Part shown: positions 1 through 11,490 of the stretch, piece after piece | Layout: each line of letters opens with the position of its first letter | Numbering within the stretch: position 1 is the stretch's first letter | Assembly: GCA_016180575.1 (NCBI GenBank) | Contig: JACPAY010000003.1 | Coordinates: 1-42,153, forward strand | DNA length: 42,153 nt | DNA from: Candidatus Omnitrophota bacterium | GTDB lineage: Bacteria > Omnitrophota > Gorgyraeia > Aquiviventales > Aquiviventaceae | Direction: 5' to 3' | The notes under the pieces: model-generated | Database searches by the model: none | What the model saw: only the letters and a program-made list of their open reading frames with translations | Told to the model about the DNA's origin: nothing | Position numbers and translations under genes: made by a program

Positions 1-401
1 CGCCGCTTGGCGTCGATGGCGACCACGATGCACTGCGCGCCGAACCGGTCTGAGGCTTCATTGATGAGGTCCGGGCGCTCCACCGCCGCCGTGTTGATGG
101 AGACCTTGTCCGCGCCGGCGCTGAGCAGCGCCCGGATGTCCTCGACGCTGCGGATGCCGCCGCCGACGGTGAGCGGCATGAACGCCACCGCAGCGGTCTT
201 CGCCACGACGTCCAAGATGATCGGCCGCTGCTCGTGGCTCGCCGTGATATCGAGGAATACCAGCTCATCGGCCCCGGCGTCGTTGTAGGCCTTGGCCGCC
301 TCCACCGGGTCGCCGGCGTCCCGGAGGCTGACGAACCGCACCCCCTTGACGACGCGTCCCTTATCGACGTCCAGGCACGGGATGATCCGCTTGGCGAGCA
401 T
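1..401 (-). CDS. hisF: Imidazole glycerol phosphate synthase subunit HisF (partial, N-terminal part)
   Basis: This is the cyclase subunit of the HisFH complex, which turns PRFAR plus HisH-derived ammonia into imidazole glycerol phosphate and AICAR in histidine synthesis. The 133 residues present begin [12 protein letters not shown], and the Asp of CLDV is the family's first catalytic aspartate. They continue with [20 protein letters not shown] and LTVGGGIRS, all typical of the first half of the (beta/alpha)8 barrel. The reading frame runs off position 1, so the C-terminal half with the second phosphate site lies outside the window. The ATG at 401 is chosen because it gives the conserved family N-terminus; only a weak GGTGAT stands in for a Shine-Dalgarno sequence. 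It is the last gene seen in hisD-hisB-hisH-hisA-hisF and is separated from hisA by a repeat element. Identity is near certain. Confidence 0.95.
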   Translation of the reverse strand, partial: MLAKRIIPCLDVDKGRVVKGVRFVSLRDAGDPVEAAKAYNDAGADELVFLDITASHEQRPIILDVVAKTAAVAFMPLTVGGGIRSVEDIRALLSAGADKVSINTAAVERPDLINEASDRFGAQCIVVAIDAKR

Positions 402-440
402 TGTTAGAATCACCAATCACCGCTCTCGAAAACCCCATGT

Positions 441-537
441 GGCCGCGGGTCCTGCCGCGCCGCCACCCCGTCGGCTGTCCTCGGCCTCCGGCCTGCGGGC
501 AGGCGACGGGGGCCCCGGCTCCGCGTCACCCGCGGCC
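441..537 (+). repeat. Palindromic repeat family A, copy 1 (hisA-hisF gap)
   Basis: A 97-bp element bounded by perfect 10-bp inverted ends (GGCCGCGGGT and ACCCGCGGCC). The interior holds GC-rich arms such as CCCCGTCGG / CGACGGGG and GGCCTCCGGCC, so the RNA should fold into a branched hairpin. Related copies occur at 1246-1338, 1975-2106, 9879-9971 (reversed) and 11229-11359. Here it fills most of the gap between the hisA stop and the hisF start. Confidence 0.85.
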
Positions 538-544
538 CTACTGG

Positions 545-1205
545 TCATTTCATGGCCTCAATGGCTTCGGCCAGGTCGATGGTCCTCTCGTAGAGCGCCT
601 TGCCCACGATCGCGCCGATGACCCCCTTGGGCTCAAGCGTCTTGAGCCGCTTCAGGTCATCGAGCGAGGCGATGCCGCCCGAGGCGATGACCCGCCTGGG
701 TCCTGCGCCCAGCACCTCCTGGAGCAGCGCGAGGTTGGGCCCCCTCGTGGGCGAGCGCAGCCGGCGTGAGCGCGGTCGCGGCGACCCATCCGCGCGAGAC
801 GACCTGGCCGGCCTTGGCATCGATCGCGACGGCGATTTTGTCGCCGTGCTGTTTGGCGGCCCGTTGGACAAAGCTGGGATCCTCGCACGCCTTCGTCCCC
901 AGGACGACCCGCGCGGCCCCGGCCTTGATGGCCTGCGCGAGCGCCTGCGCCGAGCGGATGCCGCCGGAGAGCTCCACCTGGAGCCCGCAGGCTTTGATGA
1001 GCCGGCGCGCGACCGGCAGGTTGGTGTAGGCGCCGTCGAAGGCGCCGTTTAAGTCCACGACGTGCAGCCACGCCGCGCCGGCCGCCGCCCAGCGGCGGGC
1101 CACCGCGACCGGGTCCTCGGAGTAGACCGTCACCTGGTCGCGCCGGCCCTGGGCGAGCCGCACCACCTTGCCGTCCAAGAGGTCAATCGCGGGGAGGATC
1201 ACCAT
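545..1205 (-). pseudogene. hisA: HisA (ProFAR isomerase), frameshifted with an internal deletion
   Basis: HisA isomerises ProFAR to PRFAR in histidine synthesis. The first frame, from 1205, reads MVILPAIDLLDGKVVRL, with catalytic Asp8, and stays HisA-like to ALTPAALAHE near 750. The homologous continuation GPNLALLQEVLG...VIASGGIASLDDL...AIVGKALYERTIDLAEAI, ending at 545, lies in another frame. The join near 745-752 reads directly from AHE to GPN. In intact HisA about 20 residues lie between, including the conserved IYTDI-RDGM segment. This is therefore a deletion of roughly 65 bases that also shifts frame, not a simple one-base slip. A TTG at 1211 is an alternative start. The neighbours hisH and hisF are intact, so an assembly error is as possible as a true loss. 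No second hisA is visible in the window. Confidence 0.85.
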
Positions 1206-1245
1206 GGTCAAGAAGTACTAGATGCTTTGTCGAACATCACCGTGT

Positions 1246-1338
1246 GGCCGCGGGACCTGCCGCTGCGCCACCCCACCGGCTGTCCTCGCTGCGCTGCGGG
1301 CAGGCGGCGGGGGCCCCGGCTCCGCGTCACCCGCGGCC
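1246..1338 (+). repeat. Palindromic repeat family A, copy 2 (end of hisH)
   Basis: A 93-bp copy beginning GGCCGCGGGACC and ending ACCCGCGGCC. Its right end overlaps the 3' end of hisH: the last codons GGC CGC GGG and the TGA stop of hisH are repeat sequence. The interior matches copy 1 with point differences (GCGGGCAGGCGGCGGGGG in place of the GACGGGG form). Confidence 0.85.
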
Positions 1339-1971
1339 CAACGAGGTATTCGACATAGGAAGGGCGATGAAGTTCTTGAGCAGCCGCAGGCCGATCGCCT
1401 GGCTCTTCTCAGGGTGGAACTGGGTCGCGAACAGGCTGTCGCGACAGACCATGGCGGCAAACCGCACGCCGTAGTCCGTCTCAAGCGCCGTCACGGCGCG
1501 CTCGGCCGGCTCGGCGTAGTACGAGTGGACGAAATAGACGAAGCTGCCGTCAGGGACGTCCCGCAGGAGCGGGCAGCCGTCCCGCGCGCCTGGCCGCCTG
1601 ACGTCGTTCCAGCCCATGTGCGGGATCTTGCGGGAGGCAGCGGGCGCAAACCGCTTCACAGTACCCTTCAGCACGCCGAGCCCCGCAGCGCCCTCCCCTT
1701 CCTCGCTCGACTCAAACAGCAGCTGGAGCCCCAGGCAGATGCCCAGGTAGGGCTTGCCGGAGGCGATGAACCGCTTGATGGGCTCCACCAGCTTGCGGGC
1801 GGAAAGCTCCCGCATCGCGGCCGGGAACGCCCCGACACCAGGCAGGATGAGCTTGTCGGCTGCGGCGACCGCCATCGGCTCGCTGGACACACGGACCGAG
1901 GCGCCCAGCGACTCAAGCGCCTTCGAGACGCTGCGCAAGTTGCCCATGCCGTAGTCCACAACAACGATCAT
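1327..1971 (-). CDS. hisH: Imidazole glycerol phosphate synthase, glutamine amidotransferase subunit HisH
   Basis: This is the class I glutaminase subunit that feeds ammonia to HisF. The 214 residues begin MIVVVDYGMGNLRSV. The nucleophile Cys79 lies in YLGICLGLQLLFE, and the His186/Glu188 pair in ATQFHPEKS completes the triad. Length is normal for the family. The ATG at 1971 gives the conserved N-terminus; an upstream in-frame extension would be pure repeat sequence. Repeat copy 3 ends four bases before this ATG, and its AGGA is the only Shine-Dalgarno candidate at suitable distance. The C-terminus, SNTSLGRG then TGA, is also partly repeat: the last three codons and the stop come from copy 2. 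Both gene ends have thus been rebuilt by the same repeat family. The function should be intact. Confidence 0.95.
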   Translation of the reverse strand: MIVVVDYGMGNLRSVSKALESLGASVRVSSEPMAVAAADKLILPGVGAFPAAMRELSARKLVEPIKRFIASGKPYLGICLGLQLLFESSEEGEGAAGLGVLKGTVKRFAPAASRKIPHMGWNDVRRPGARDGCPLLRDVPDGSFVYFVHSYYAEPAERAVTALETDYGVRFAAMVCRDSLFATQFHPEKSQAIGLRLLKNFIALPMSNTSLGRG

Positions 1972-1974
1972 CGT

Positions 1975-2106
1975 GGCGGGTCCTGCCGCGCCGCCACCCC
2001 GCCGGCTGTCCTCGTCCCGCCATCGGCGGGACTGCGGGCAGGCGGCGGGGGCCCCGGCTCCGCCTGCCTGTGCCGTGCCCGGCACGGCAGACAGGCGTCA
2101 CCCGCC
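1975..2106 (+). repeat. Palindromic repeat family A, copy 3 (hisB-hisH gap)
   Basis: A 132-bp long-form copy with shortened ends GGCGGGT / ACCCGCC. Compared with the short form it carries an extra arm near 2061-2098, in which CTGTGCCGTGCC faces GGCACGGCAGACAG. On the minus strand its end reads GGCAGGACCCGCCACG directly before the hisH ATG, so it probably provides the ribosome binding site. The loop sequence CCCGCCATCGGCGGG is unique to this copy. Confidence 0.85.
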
Positions 2107-2140
2107 ATCACGAGTCCCGTTGTTGCACTCGAGCATCGCA

Positions 2141-2740
2141 TCATAGCCGGCCCTTCGATGACGGGACACCCTTGACGCGCGGGTGGAGCCGCGTCGCCTG
2201 CTCGAGGGCGCGCCCCAGCGCCTTGAACACCGCCTCGCAGGTGTGGTGGAAGTCGGACCCGGAGAGGACGTCCACGTGCACCGTCAGCTTCGCCGTGCGC
2301 GCGAACGACTCCAGGAAGTGCTCCGCGTCCCCCCAGGTATAGGCGGCGCTGCGGGTCAGCGGCCGCTTGACCGCCTGGGCCTTGCGGCGCAGGATGAGCT
2401 TCGGCCGGCCCGAGATGTCCACGACCACGCGGGCCAGCGCCTCGTCCATCGGGACGTAGGCGGAGCCCATCCGGGTGATGCCCTTGCGGTCCTTCAGCGC
2501 CTGGTCGAAGGCCTGGCCAAGGACCAGGCCGATGTCCTCGTTGGTGTGGTGCAGGTCAATGTCGAGGTCGCCGCGGGCCTTGATGCTGAGGTCGAAGAGC
2601 CCGTGCGTGCCCAGCAGCGTCAGCATGTGGTCCAGGAACGGGATGCCGGTCTTGACCGACGTCTTCCCGTTCCCGTCGAGCTTCACCGTGACGCTGATGT
2701 TCGTCTCGTGGCTCTTGCGCGTGGCGGTCGCCTGTCGCAT
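2141..2740 (-). CDS. hisB: Imidazoleglycerol-phosphate dehydratase HisB
   Basis: It dehydrates imidazole glycerol phosphate to imidazole acetol phosphate, step 6 or 7 of histidine synthesis, in the cytoplasm. The 199-residue monofunctional form carries the Mn-binding signatures FLDHML, DLHHTNEDIG and FHHTCEAVFKALGRAL. No N-terminal phosphatase domain is present, unlike the bifunctional enterobacterial protein. The ATG at 2740 follows a GGGGGAGCGGAG Shine-Dalgarno region. It starts 21 bases after the hisD stop and belongs to the same minus-strand operon. Confidence 0.97.
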   Translation of the reverse strand: MRQATATRKSHETNISVTVKLDGNGKTSVKTGIPFLDHMLTLLGTHGLFDLSIKARGDLDIDLHHTNEDIGLVLGQAFDQALKDRKGITRMGSAYVPMDEALARVVVDISGRPKLILRRKAQAVKRPLTRSAAYTWGDAEHFLESFARTAKLTVHVDVLSGSDFHHTCEAVFKALGRALEQATRLHPRVKGVPSSKGRL

Positions 2741-2761
2741 GTCGATGACTCCGCTCCCCCG

Positions 2762-3978
2762 TTACGTGAGGCGGACTTTGATCGCGTCGTAGTGGCGGGG
2801 CAGCCCCTCGATCGCCGTCAGCCGTTCCAGCGGCTCTCGCATCCGCTCGAGCGCCTTCTTCGTGTAGCTGATGAGGTGCGTGCGCCGGATGAAATCGTCG
2901 ACCCCCAGGCCCGAGAACGCCCGCGCCGAGCCGCCGGTCGGCAGGACGTGGCTCGGGCCCGCGACGTAGTCCCCGACGGTCACCGGCGAATAGGGCCCGA
3001 GGAAGATCGCCCCCGCCCGGGTGATGCGCTTGGCCAGGGTGTGGGGCGAGCGCACCATGATCTCCAGGTGCTCCGGGGCGAGCCGGTTGGCGACGTCGGC
3101 CGCCTCGTTGAGGTTCTTCACGAGGATGCAGGTGCCGCCCGGCACCTGCTTGCGGGCCGACTTCGCCAGCGCCCGCGACGTCGTGATGAGGAACCCGACG
3201 CCGCCGGCGTGCTCCGTCTCGCCCAGGAGGTCGGCCAGCACGTACTGGGCGTTGGAGTGCCGGTTGGCGATCACCGCGATCTCCGAGGGGCCGGCGATCG
3301 TGTCCACGTCCACGAACCCGAACACCTGCCGCTTGGCCTCGGCGACGAAGGCGCTCCCGGGGCCGACGATCTTGTCGACCTTGGGGACCGTCTTCGTTCC
3401 GAACGCCATCGCCGCGATGGCCTGCGCCCCGCCCATCTTGTAGACCTCGTCCACGTCAAGGAGGCTCGCCACCGCGAGGATGTGCGGGTCAGCACTCCCG
3501 TCCTTCCGCGGCGGCGTCGCGAGGATGATCCGCTTCACCCCGGCCCGCTTGGCGGGGATCACCGTCATGTAGACGGTCGAGACGAGGCTCGCGGTCCCGC
3601 CCGGGATGTAGATCCCCACCCGCTCGATGGGGTCGAACTTCTCGCTGAGGATGACCCCGTCGCCGTCCACGGAGCGCACCGGCTTCAGGCGCGGCCGCCC
3701 GTAGAACGCCTGGACGTTCTGGATGGCGCTCTTGAGCTGGAGCGCGAACTTCGGGTCCAGGTGCTGGAAGGCGCCGGAGATCTCCGCTTCGGTGACGCGC
3801 AGCTGCTTCGGCGTGAGCTTCACCTTGTCGAAGCGCCGCGTGTAGCGCAGGAGCGCCTCATCGCCGCTTTGGTGGACGTCGTCGAGGATCCGGCGTACCC
3901 GGTCCTCGATCCGCCGCCGGCGCACGAGCTGCCGCGCAGAGAGGCGCTGCCACTCCTGGCTGGCCGTCGTGATGACCT

Positions 3979-3982
<4 letters not shown>
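2762..3982 (-). CDS. hisD: Histidinol dehydrogenase HisD
   Basis: It performs the last two steps of histidine synthesis: two NAD-linked oxidations of histidinol to histidine on a Zn enzyme. The 406 residues match the family along their length: VGIYIPGGTA, YKMGGAQAIAAMA, KIVGPGSAFVAEAKR, the catalytic pair Glu304-His305 in LAPEHLEIM, Asp338 in VGDYVAG and His397 in GLPRHYDA. Two positions differ from the usual consensus. The zinc-ligand motif normally QAEH reads ETEH here (Glu255, His258), and AGPNHVLPT reads AGPSHVLPT. Glutamate could still bind zinc, so activity is likely. The start ATG at 3982 overlaps the alaS stop as ATGA, so translation is probably coupled to alaS. Confidence 0.95.
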
Positions 3983-6612
<2,630 letters not shown>

Positions 6613-6628
6613 CAGGGGAATGTCGGTG

Positions 6629-7144
6629 TTAGGATGGCAGCGACTCGCCGACGATCCGCTCGATCAGGTCCGCCTCAAAGCCTCGGGCGGCCAGCCCCCG
6701 CGCCAGGCGCCCTGCCTGCGCTGCGCGTGTCAAATCCTTCTTCGGCGCGGCAGGCAGGCCGGCCTGCCGCGCGCCCCGCCGACGCGCGGCCGCCGCCGCC
6801 AGGCGCGCCCGCGCCTCCTCATCCGCCGGCGCGCCGTAGGCGCGCGTCGCGTCCGCAATCACCTCGTCGGGCAGCCCCCTGGCCGCCAGCTTCAGACGGA
6901 TGGCGGAGGCGGCATAGCCGCGCCGCGCCCACTGCTCGGCCCACAACCGCGCGCAGGCGCGGTCATCCAGGAGGCCCCGGGCCCGACAGTCGGCCACGGC
7001 GCGCAAGGCTGCCTGCGGCGGCACGCCCCGCCGGATGAGGTAGTCCGCGGCCTCGCGCGCGGAGCGGACGCGGGTCCTGAGATAGCGCGGCAGCGCGGCG
7101 AGGGCGGCCTGCGCCTCATCCGCCGACGGCTTTGATGACGACAT
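6629..7144 (-). CDS. recX: Regulatory protein RecX
   Basis: A cytoplasmic modulator that binds RecA filaments and limits recombination. The 171 residues hold the usual three-helix RecX repeats: YLRTRVRSAREAADYLIRRGV, then RGLLDDRACARLWAEQWARRGYAASAIRLKLAARGLPDEVI, and a C-terminal RLARGLAARGFEADLIERIV. Between the second and third repeats is a low-complexity linker ARQAGLPAAPKK. It is encoded over a perfect 10-bp stem (6745-6754 with 6763-6772), which looks like a hairpin inserted in frame. The start at 7144 overlaps the htrA 3' end by 29 bases. Placement between recA and alaS supports the assignment. Confidence 0.85.
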   Translation of the reverse strand: MSSSKPSADEAQAALAALPRYLRTRVRSAREAADYLIRRGVPPQAALRAVADCRARGLLDDRACARLWAEQWARRGYAASAIRLKLAARGLPDEVIADATRAYGAPADEEARARLAAAAARRRGARQAGLPAAPKKDLTRAAQAGRLARGLAARGFEADLIERIVGESLPS

Positions 7145-8633
7145 AGCCGCGGTTGGTGCGCACGAGGGCGTTGCCCTTCACCTGGGCGATGGCGCTGCGG
7201 TAGTCGCTCACGCTCTCGATCCGCGCCCGGTTGATCTCGTTGATGACGTCGCCCGGCCGCAGGCCCGCCTGCTCGGCGAGGCTGCCGGCGGCCACGTCCA
7301 CCACGAGGACCCCGGTCGTGCCGGGCGGCAGGTTGAACTGCTCCAGCTGCTCAGGCGAGAGGCCGCTCACCCGCAGGCCGCGCCACGCCTCGGTGGCGCC
7401 GCCCTCCGCCAGCTCCACGTCCAGCGGCCGCTCGCCGATCTCGACCTGGAGCGTCTGGCGCGAACCGTCGCGCAGGATCTCGACGCTCACGCGACGCCCC
7501 GCCTTGGTCTGGCTCACGCGGTCGATCAGCTCCCGGGAGTGGCGGATCGGCTGCCCGTCGAAGGCCTTCACGATGTCGCCGTCCTTCAGCCCCGCCTGGC
7601 TGGCCGGGCTGTCGGGCAGCACCTGGTACACCAGCACCCCCTCGCGGTCGGTGAGGCCGTAGTACTCCGCCACGTCGTCGGTGATGTCCTGGATCTGGAT
7701 CCCCAGCCAGCCATAGATGACCTTCTTCCCCTCCTTGAGGGTGTCGAGGACGATCTTGGCCTTGTTGATGGGGATGGCGAAGCCAATGCCCTCGAACCCG
7801 CGGGAGCTGGTGAGGATCGCCACGTTGATGCCGATCACCTCGCCGCGGAGGTTCAGGAGGGGGCCGCCGCTATTGCCCGGGTTGATGGCCGCGTCCGTCT
7901 GGATGAGGCCCGAGTAATCGCGGTCGTACTTGGGGGACGCGCGCGGCAGCGAGCGGTTGAGCGCGCTGATCACGCCCACCGTCAGCGTCGGCTCGGCTCC
8001 CATCGCGCGCACCGACGGGCCCACTCCCATCAGCCCGAATGGGTTGCCCAGCGCCACCGCCCACTGGCCGGTCTGGACGGTCTCCGAGTCCCCCAGCGGC
8101 GCGGCGGGCAGCGACTTTGCGTCGATCTTGATGACGGCCAGGTCCGAGCGGGGGTCCTTGCCCTTGACCGCGCCGGTGAACTCCCGCCCGTCCGCCAGCG
8201 TGACGGTGATCTTCTCGGCGTCCGCCACGACGTGCTCGTTGGTCAGGATGAAGCCCTCCGGGTCGATGATGACCCCGGAGCCGAGGCCGAAGCGGCGGAA
8301 CTCCCGCTCCGGCTGGTCGCCGTAGAACTGGCGGAAGAAGTCCTCAAACGGCTCCTCGCCGAAGAAGGGGTGGAAGCGGAAGTACTGCCGGACCCGCTCG
8401 ATCTGCTCGGTGGAGATGCTCACGACCGCCGGCCCCGCCTGCTCGGCGATGCGCTGGAAGGCGCTCTGGAGTCCTTCGGCCTCGCCGAGGCCCGCCGCCT
8501 GCGCCGACGCGGTCCCGGCCTGGGCGGGCCTTGCGCTGCTGGACCAGAGGTCCACCCGTCCGCCCAGGAGCCCGATGAGCGCCACACTGATGACCCCCAC
8601 CAGCCCGACCACGCGCTGAGCACGCCTGTCCAT
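7116..8633 (-). CDS. degP: HtrA/DegP-family periplasmic serine protease with two PDZ domains
   Basis: A periplasmic protease-chaperone for damaged envelope proteins. The N-terminus has a basic MDRRAQR then a hydrophobic stretch at about residues 8-24, acting as a signal peptide or anchor. The trypsin-like domain shows His134 (LTNEHVVAD), Asp164 (PRSDLAVIKID) and Ser255 (INPGNSGGPLLN). Two PDZ domains follow: the first around GWLGIQIQDITDDVAEYYGL...GVLVYQV, the second around VLVVDVAAGSLAEQAGLRPGDVINEINR. The 505-residue length fits the two-PDZ Do family. The ATG at 8633 has a GGAG six bases upstream and lies 23 bases after recA, so it is probably co-transcribed from the recA promoter. An SOS-type promoter driving an envelope protease is uncommon. 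The exact paralogue name (DegP, DegQ or MucD) cannot be settled. Confidence 0.93.
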   Translation of the reverse strand: MDRRAQRVVGLVGVISVALIGLLGGRVDLWSSSARPAQAGTASAQAAGLGEAEGLQSAFQRIAEQAGPAVVSISTEQIERVRQYFRFHPFFGEEPFEDFFRQFYGDQPEREFRRFGLGSGVIIDPEGFILTNEHVVADAEKITVTLADGREFTGAVKGKDPRSDLAVIKIDAKSLPAAPLGDSETVQTGQWAVALGNPFGLMGVGPSVRAMGAEPTLTVGVISALNRSLPRASPKYDRDYSGLIQTDAAINPGNSGGPLLNLRGEVIGINVAILTSSRGFEGIGFAIPINKAKIVLDTLKEGKKVIYGWLGIQIQDITDDVAEYYGLTDREGVLVYQVLPDSPASQAGLKDGDIVKAFDGQPIRHSRELIDRVSQTKAGRRVSVEILRDGSRQTLQVEIGERPLDVELAEGGATEAWRGLRVSGLSPEQLEQFNLPPGTTGVLVVDVAAGSLAEQAGLRPGDVINEINRARIESVSDYRSAIAQVKGNALVRTNRGYVVIKAVGG

Positions 8634-8656
8634 TGCCGTCTCCTCTCCTACGCCGG

Positions 8657-9727
<1,071 letters not shown>

Positions 9728-9812
9728 CACCGCTTCTCCTTGTCGTTCATCCGTGCTCACCGCGCGCGCCGCCCCCCAGCTGGGCACACCGGCCCGCCAT
9801 TTGAGATGCCCT

Positions 9813-9842
9813 ATTATAGGGCGAACGCGCTTCCCTTGTAAA
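9813..9842 (-). promoter_or_regulatory. recA promoter with a possible SOS-like operator
   Basis: On the minus strand a -35 TTTACA (9837-9842) and a perfect -10 TATAAT (9813-9818) are separated by 18 bases. The predicted transcript has about an 80-base leader before the recA ATG. The spacer contains GAAGCGCGTTC, an imperfect inverted repeat resembling, but not matching, the GAAC-N4-GTTC LexA box. The operator reading is tentative; the promoter is convincing. Confidence 0.7.
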
Positions 9843-9878
9843 GTGACCCGCCTGCCGAGCGCGATCGCGTCTCTATGT

Positions 9879-9971
9879 GCCGGGTGACGCGGAGCCGGGG
9901 ACCCCGCCGCCTGCCCGCAGGCCGACGAGGCCGAGGACAGCCGGCGGGGTGGCGGCGCGGCAGGACCCGGC
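9879..9971 (-). repeat. Palindromic repeat family A, copy 4 (reversed, 5' side of cinA)
   Basis: A 93-bp copy in the opposite orientation to the other four, with ends GCCGGGT / ACCCGGC. It lies between the recA promoter and the cinA promoter. Together with copy 5 (11229-11359) it forms an inverted pair that brackets the whole cinA gene. Confidence 0.85.
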
Positions 9972-9990
9972 AAAAAGGAGACCATCAGCC

Positions 9991-9999
9991 TGGTATAAT
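9991..9999 (+). promoter_or_regulatory. cinA extended -10 promoter
   Basis: TGGTATAAT matches an extended -10 element (TGn TATAAT) with a perfect hexamer at 9994-9999. No -35 is recognisable, as expected for extended -10 promoters. The predicted transcription start falls on or beside the A of the cinA ATG at 10006, so the mRNA should be leaderless. Confidence 0.6.
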
Positions 10000-10005
10000 G
10001 GCGCC

Positions 10006-11490
10006 ATGCGCACGGAAATACTGACCATCGGGTCCGAGCTGACCAGCGGGGCGACGGTCAACACGAACGCCGCCTACCTCGCCAGGCGCCTGGCGGAGGC
10101 GGGCTTCCCCTGCGCCCGCCAGGTGGCCGTCCCGGACGAGCGGGAACCACTGGTCGAGGCGCTGCGGCAGGCGCTGCCGCGCTGCGAGCTCCTCGTGACG
10201 ACCGGGGGTCTGGGACCGACCTTCGATGACATCACCATGGCCGCCGTGGCGGAGGCGGTGCAGCGCCCGCTTGTCTACGTCCCGTCGGCCGCAGCGGCCA
10301 TCCGGCGCTTCTACACGCGGCGCCACCGGCGGCTGCAACGCGCGGCGCTGCGCCAGGCCTACCTGCCGCGCGGCGCGGTCCCTCTGCCCAATCCGCTCGG
10401 CACCGCCCCGGGGATATGGCTGCCGCTGGATGGGATGGTGCTCGTGGCGCTGCCCGGCGTCCCGCGGGAGCTGCACGCCATCCTGGACCGGCACGTCCTG
10501 CCGCGCCTCAGGCGCCTTGCGCCTTCCCGGATCCTCGAGGGGCGTACGCTCAGGACCGTCGGCATCGTGGAGCTGGCCATCGAAGCGGCGCTTCGGCGGA
10601 TCCGGATTCCGCCGTCCGTCTCGGTCGGGCTCTACCCGCACCTGCGCGCCGTCGATGTCCGGCTCACCGCCACGGGCCGCTCTCGCGGCGAGGCGCGAGG
10701 CGCGCTCGCCACGGTCGAAGCGGCGCTGCGAAAGGCGCTGGGGGCTGCGGTCTACGGCACGGACGAGGAGACGCTGGAGGGGGTGCTCGGCGCGCAGCTC
10801 GTGCGGCGGCGCAAGACGCTGGCCGTCGCCGAGTCGTGCACCGGCGGCCTGCTCGCCGCCCGGATCACCGACGCGCCGGGCAGCTCCCGCTACTTCCTCG
10901 GCGCGGTGGTCGCCTACCACAATGACGTGAAACGACGCTCCCTCGGCGTCCCCGCCGCCACGCTGGCCCGGCACGGCGCGGTCAGCGCCCAGGTTGCCAA
11001 GCAGATGGCGCAGGGCGTGCGGCGCCTGGCCGGCTCGGATATGGGGATGGCGGTCACGGGGGTCGCCGGCCCGTCGGGCGGGACGCGTCGCAAACCGGTC
11101 GGCCTCGTCTACGTGGGCCTCGCGGATGGGCGCCGGACCCTGAGCAGGCGGTACCAGTTCTTCGGCGACCGCTCCGCGGTCCGGGCCCAGGCGGTCCAGC
11201 TTGCGCTGGACTGGCTCCGCCGATGTCTGGCCGCGGGTCCTGCCGCTGCGCACCCCCACCGGCTGTCCTCGGCCTCCGGCCTGCGGGCAGGCGGCGGGGG
11301 TCCCCCGCTCCGCCTGCCTGTGCCGTGCCCGGCACGGCAGACAGGCGTCACCCGCGGCCACTCAGTGGCACGTCCGCCAGGACGGTGTAGCGCGGGCCGC
11401 CGGGTCCCAGCACGCTCTGAAAGAGCGCGAGCGACGTCACGCGCCAGGGCGCTGGCGGCTGCCAGACGGTTTCCTGCAGGCGGCGCGTGA
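10006..11490 (+). CDS. cinA: CinA-family protein (NMN deamidase / competence-damage protein) with repeat-derived C-terminal tail
   Basis: CinA pairs an N-terminal molybdopterin-binding-like domain (COG1058 type; [13 protein letters not shown] near residue 66) with a C-terminal NMN deamidase domain ([25 protein letters not shown]). Members recycle pyridine nucleotides. The ATG at 10006 gives the conserved start [15 protein letters not shown]. No Shine-Dalgarno sequence is in place, and the -10 box ends six bases upstream. The family-like part ends near residue 408 (ALDWLRRCL). At 11229 the frame enters repeat copy 5 and continues for about 87 unrelated residues to 11490, antisense to the 3' part of thpR. 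The natural stop has been lost to the repeat. It is the only gene on the plus strand in the window, bracketed by inverted repeat copies. Confidence 0.93.
   Translation: MRTEILTIGSELTSGATVNTNAAYLARRLAEAGFPCARQVAVPDEREPLVEALRQALPRCELLVTTGGLGPTFDDITMAAVAEAVQRPLVYVPSAAAAIRRFYTRRHRRLQRAALRQAYLPRGAVPLPNPLGTAPGIWLPLDGMVLVALPGVPRELHAILDRHVLPRLRRLAPSRILEGRTLRTVGIVELAIEAALRRIRIPPSVSVGLYPHLRAVDVRLTATGRSRGEARGALATVEAALRKALGAAVYGTDEETLEGVLGAQLVRRRKTLAVAESCTGGLLAARITDAPGSSRYFLGAVVAYHNDVKRRSLGVPAATLARHGAVSAQVAKQMAQGVRRLAGSDMGMAVTGVAGPSGGTRRKPVGLVYVGLADGRRTLSRRYQFFGDRSAVRAQAVQLALDWLRRCLAAGPAAAHPHRLSSASGLRAGGGGPPLRLPVPCPARQTGVTRGHSVARPPGRCSAGRRVPARSERARATSRARALAAARRFPAGGA
11229..11359 (+). repeat. Palindromic repeat family A, copy 5 (cinA / thpR convergent ends)
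   Basis: A 131-bp long-form copy with perfect ends GGCCGCGGGT / ACCCGCGGCC and the extra GTGCCGTGCC / GGCACGGCAG arm also seen in copy 3. From the left it is read in frame as the CinA tail. From the right it supplies the last codons GGC CGC GGG and the TGA stop of thpR. It is inverted relative to copy 4. Confidence 0.85.
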
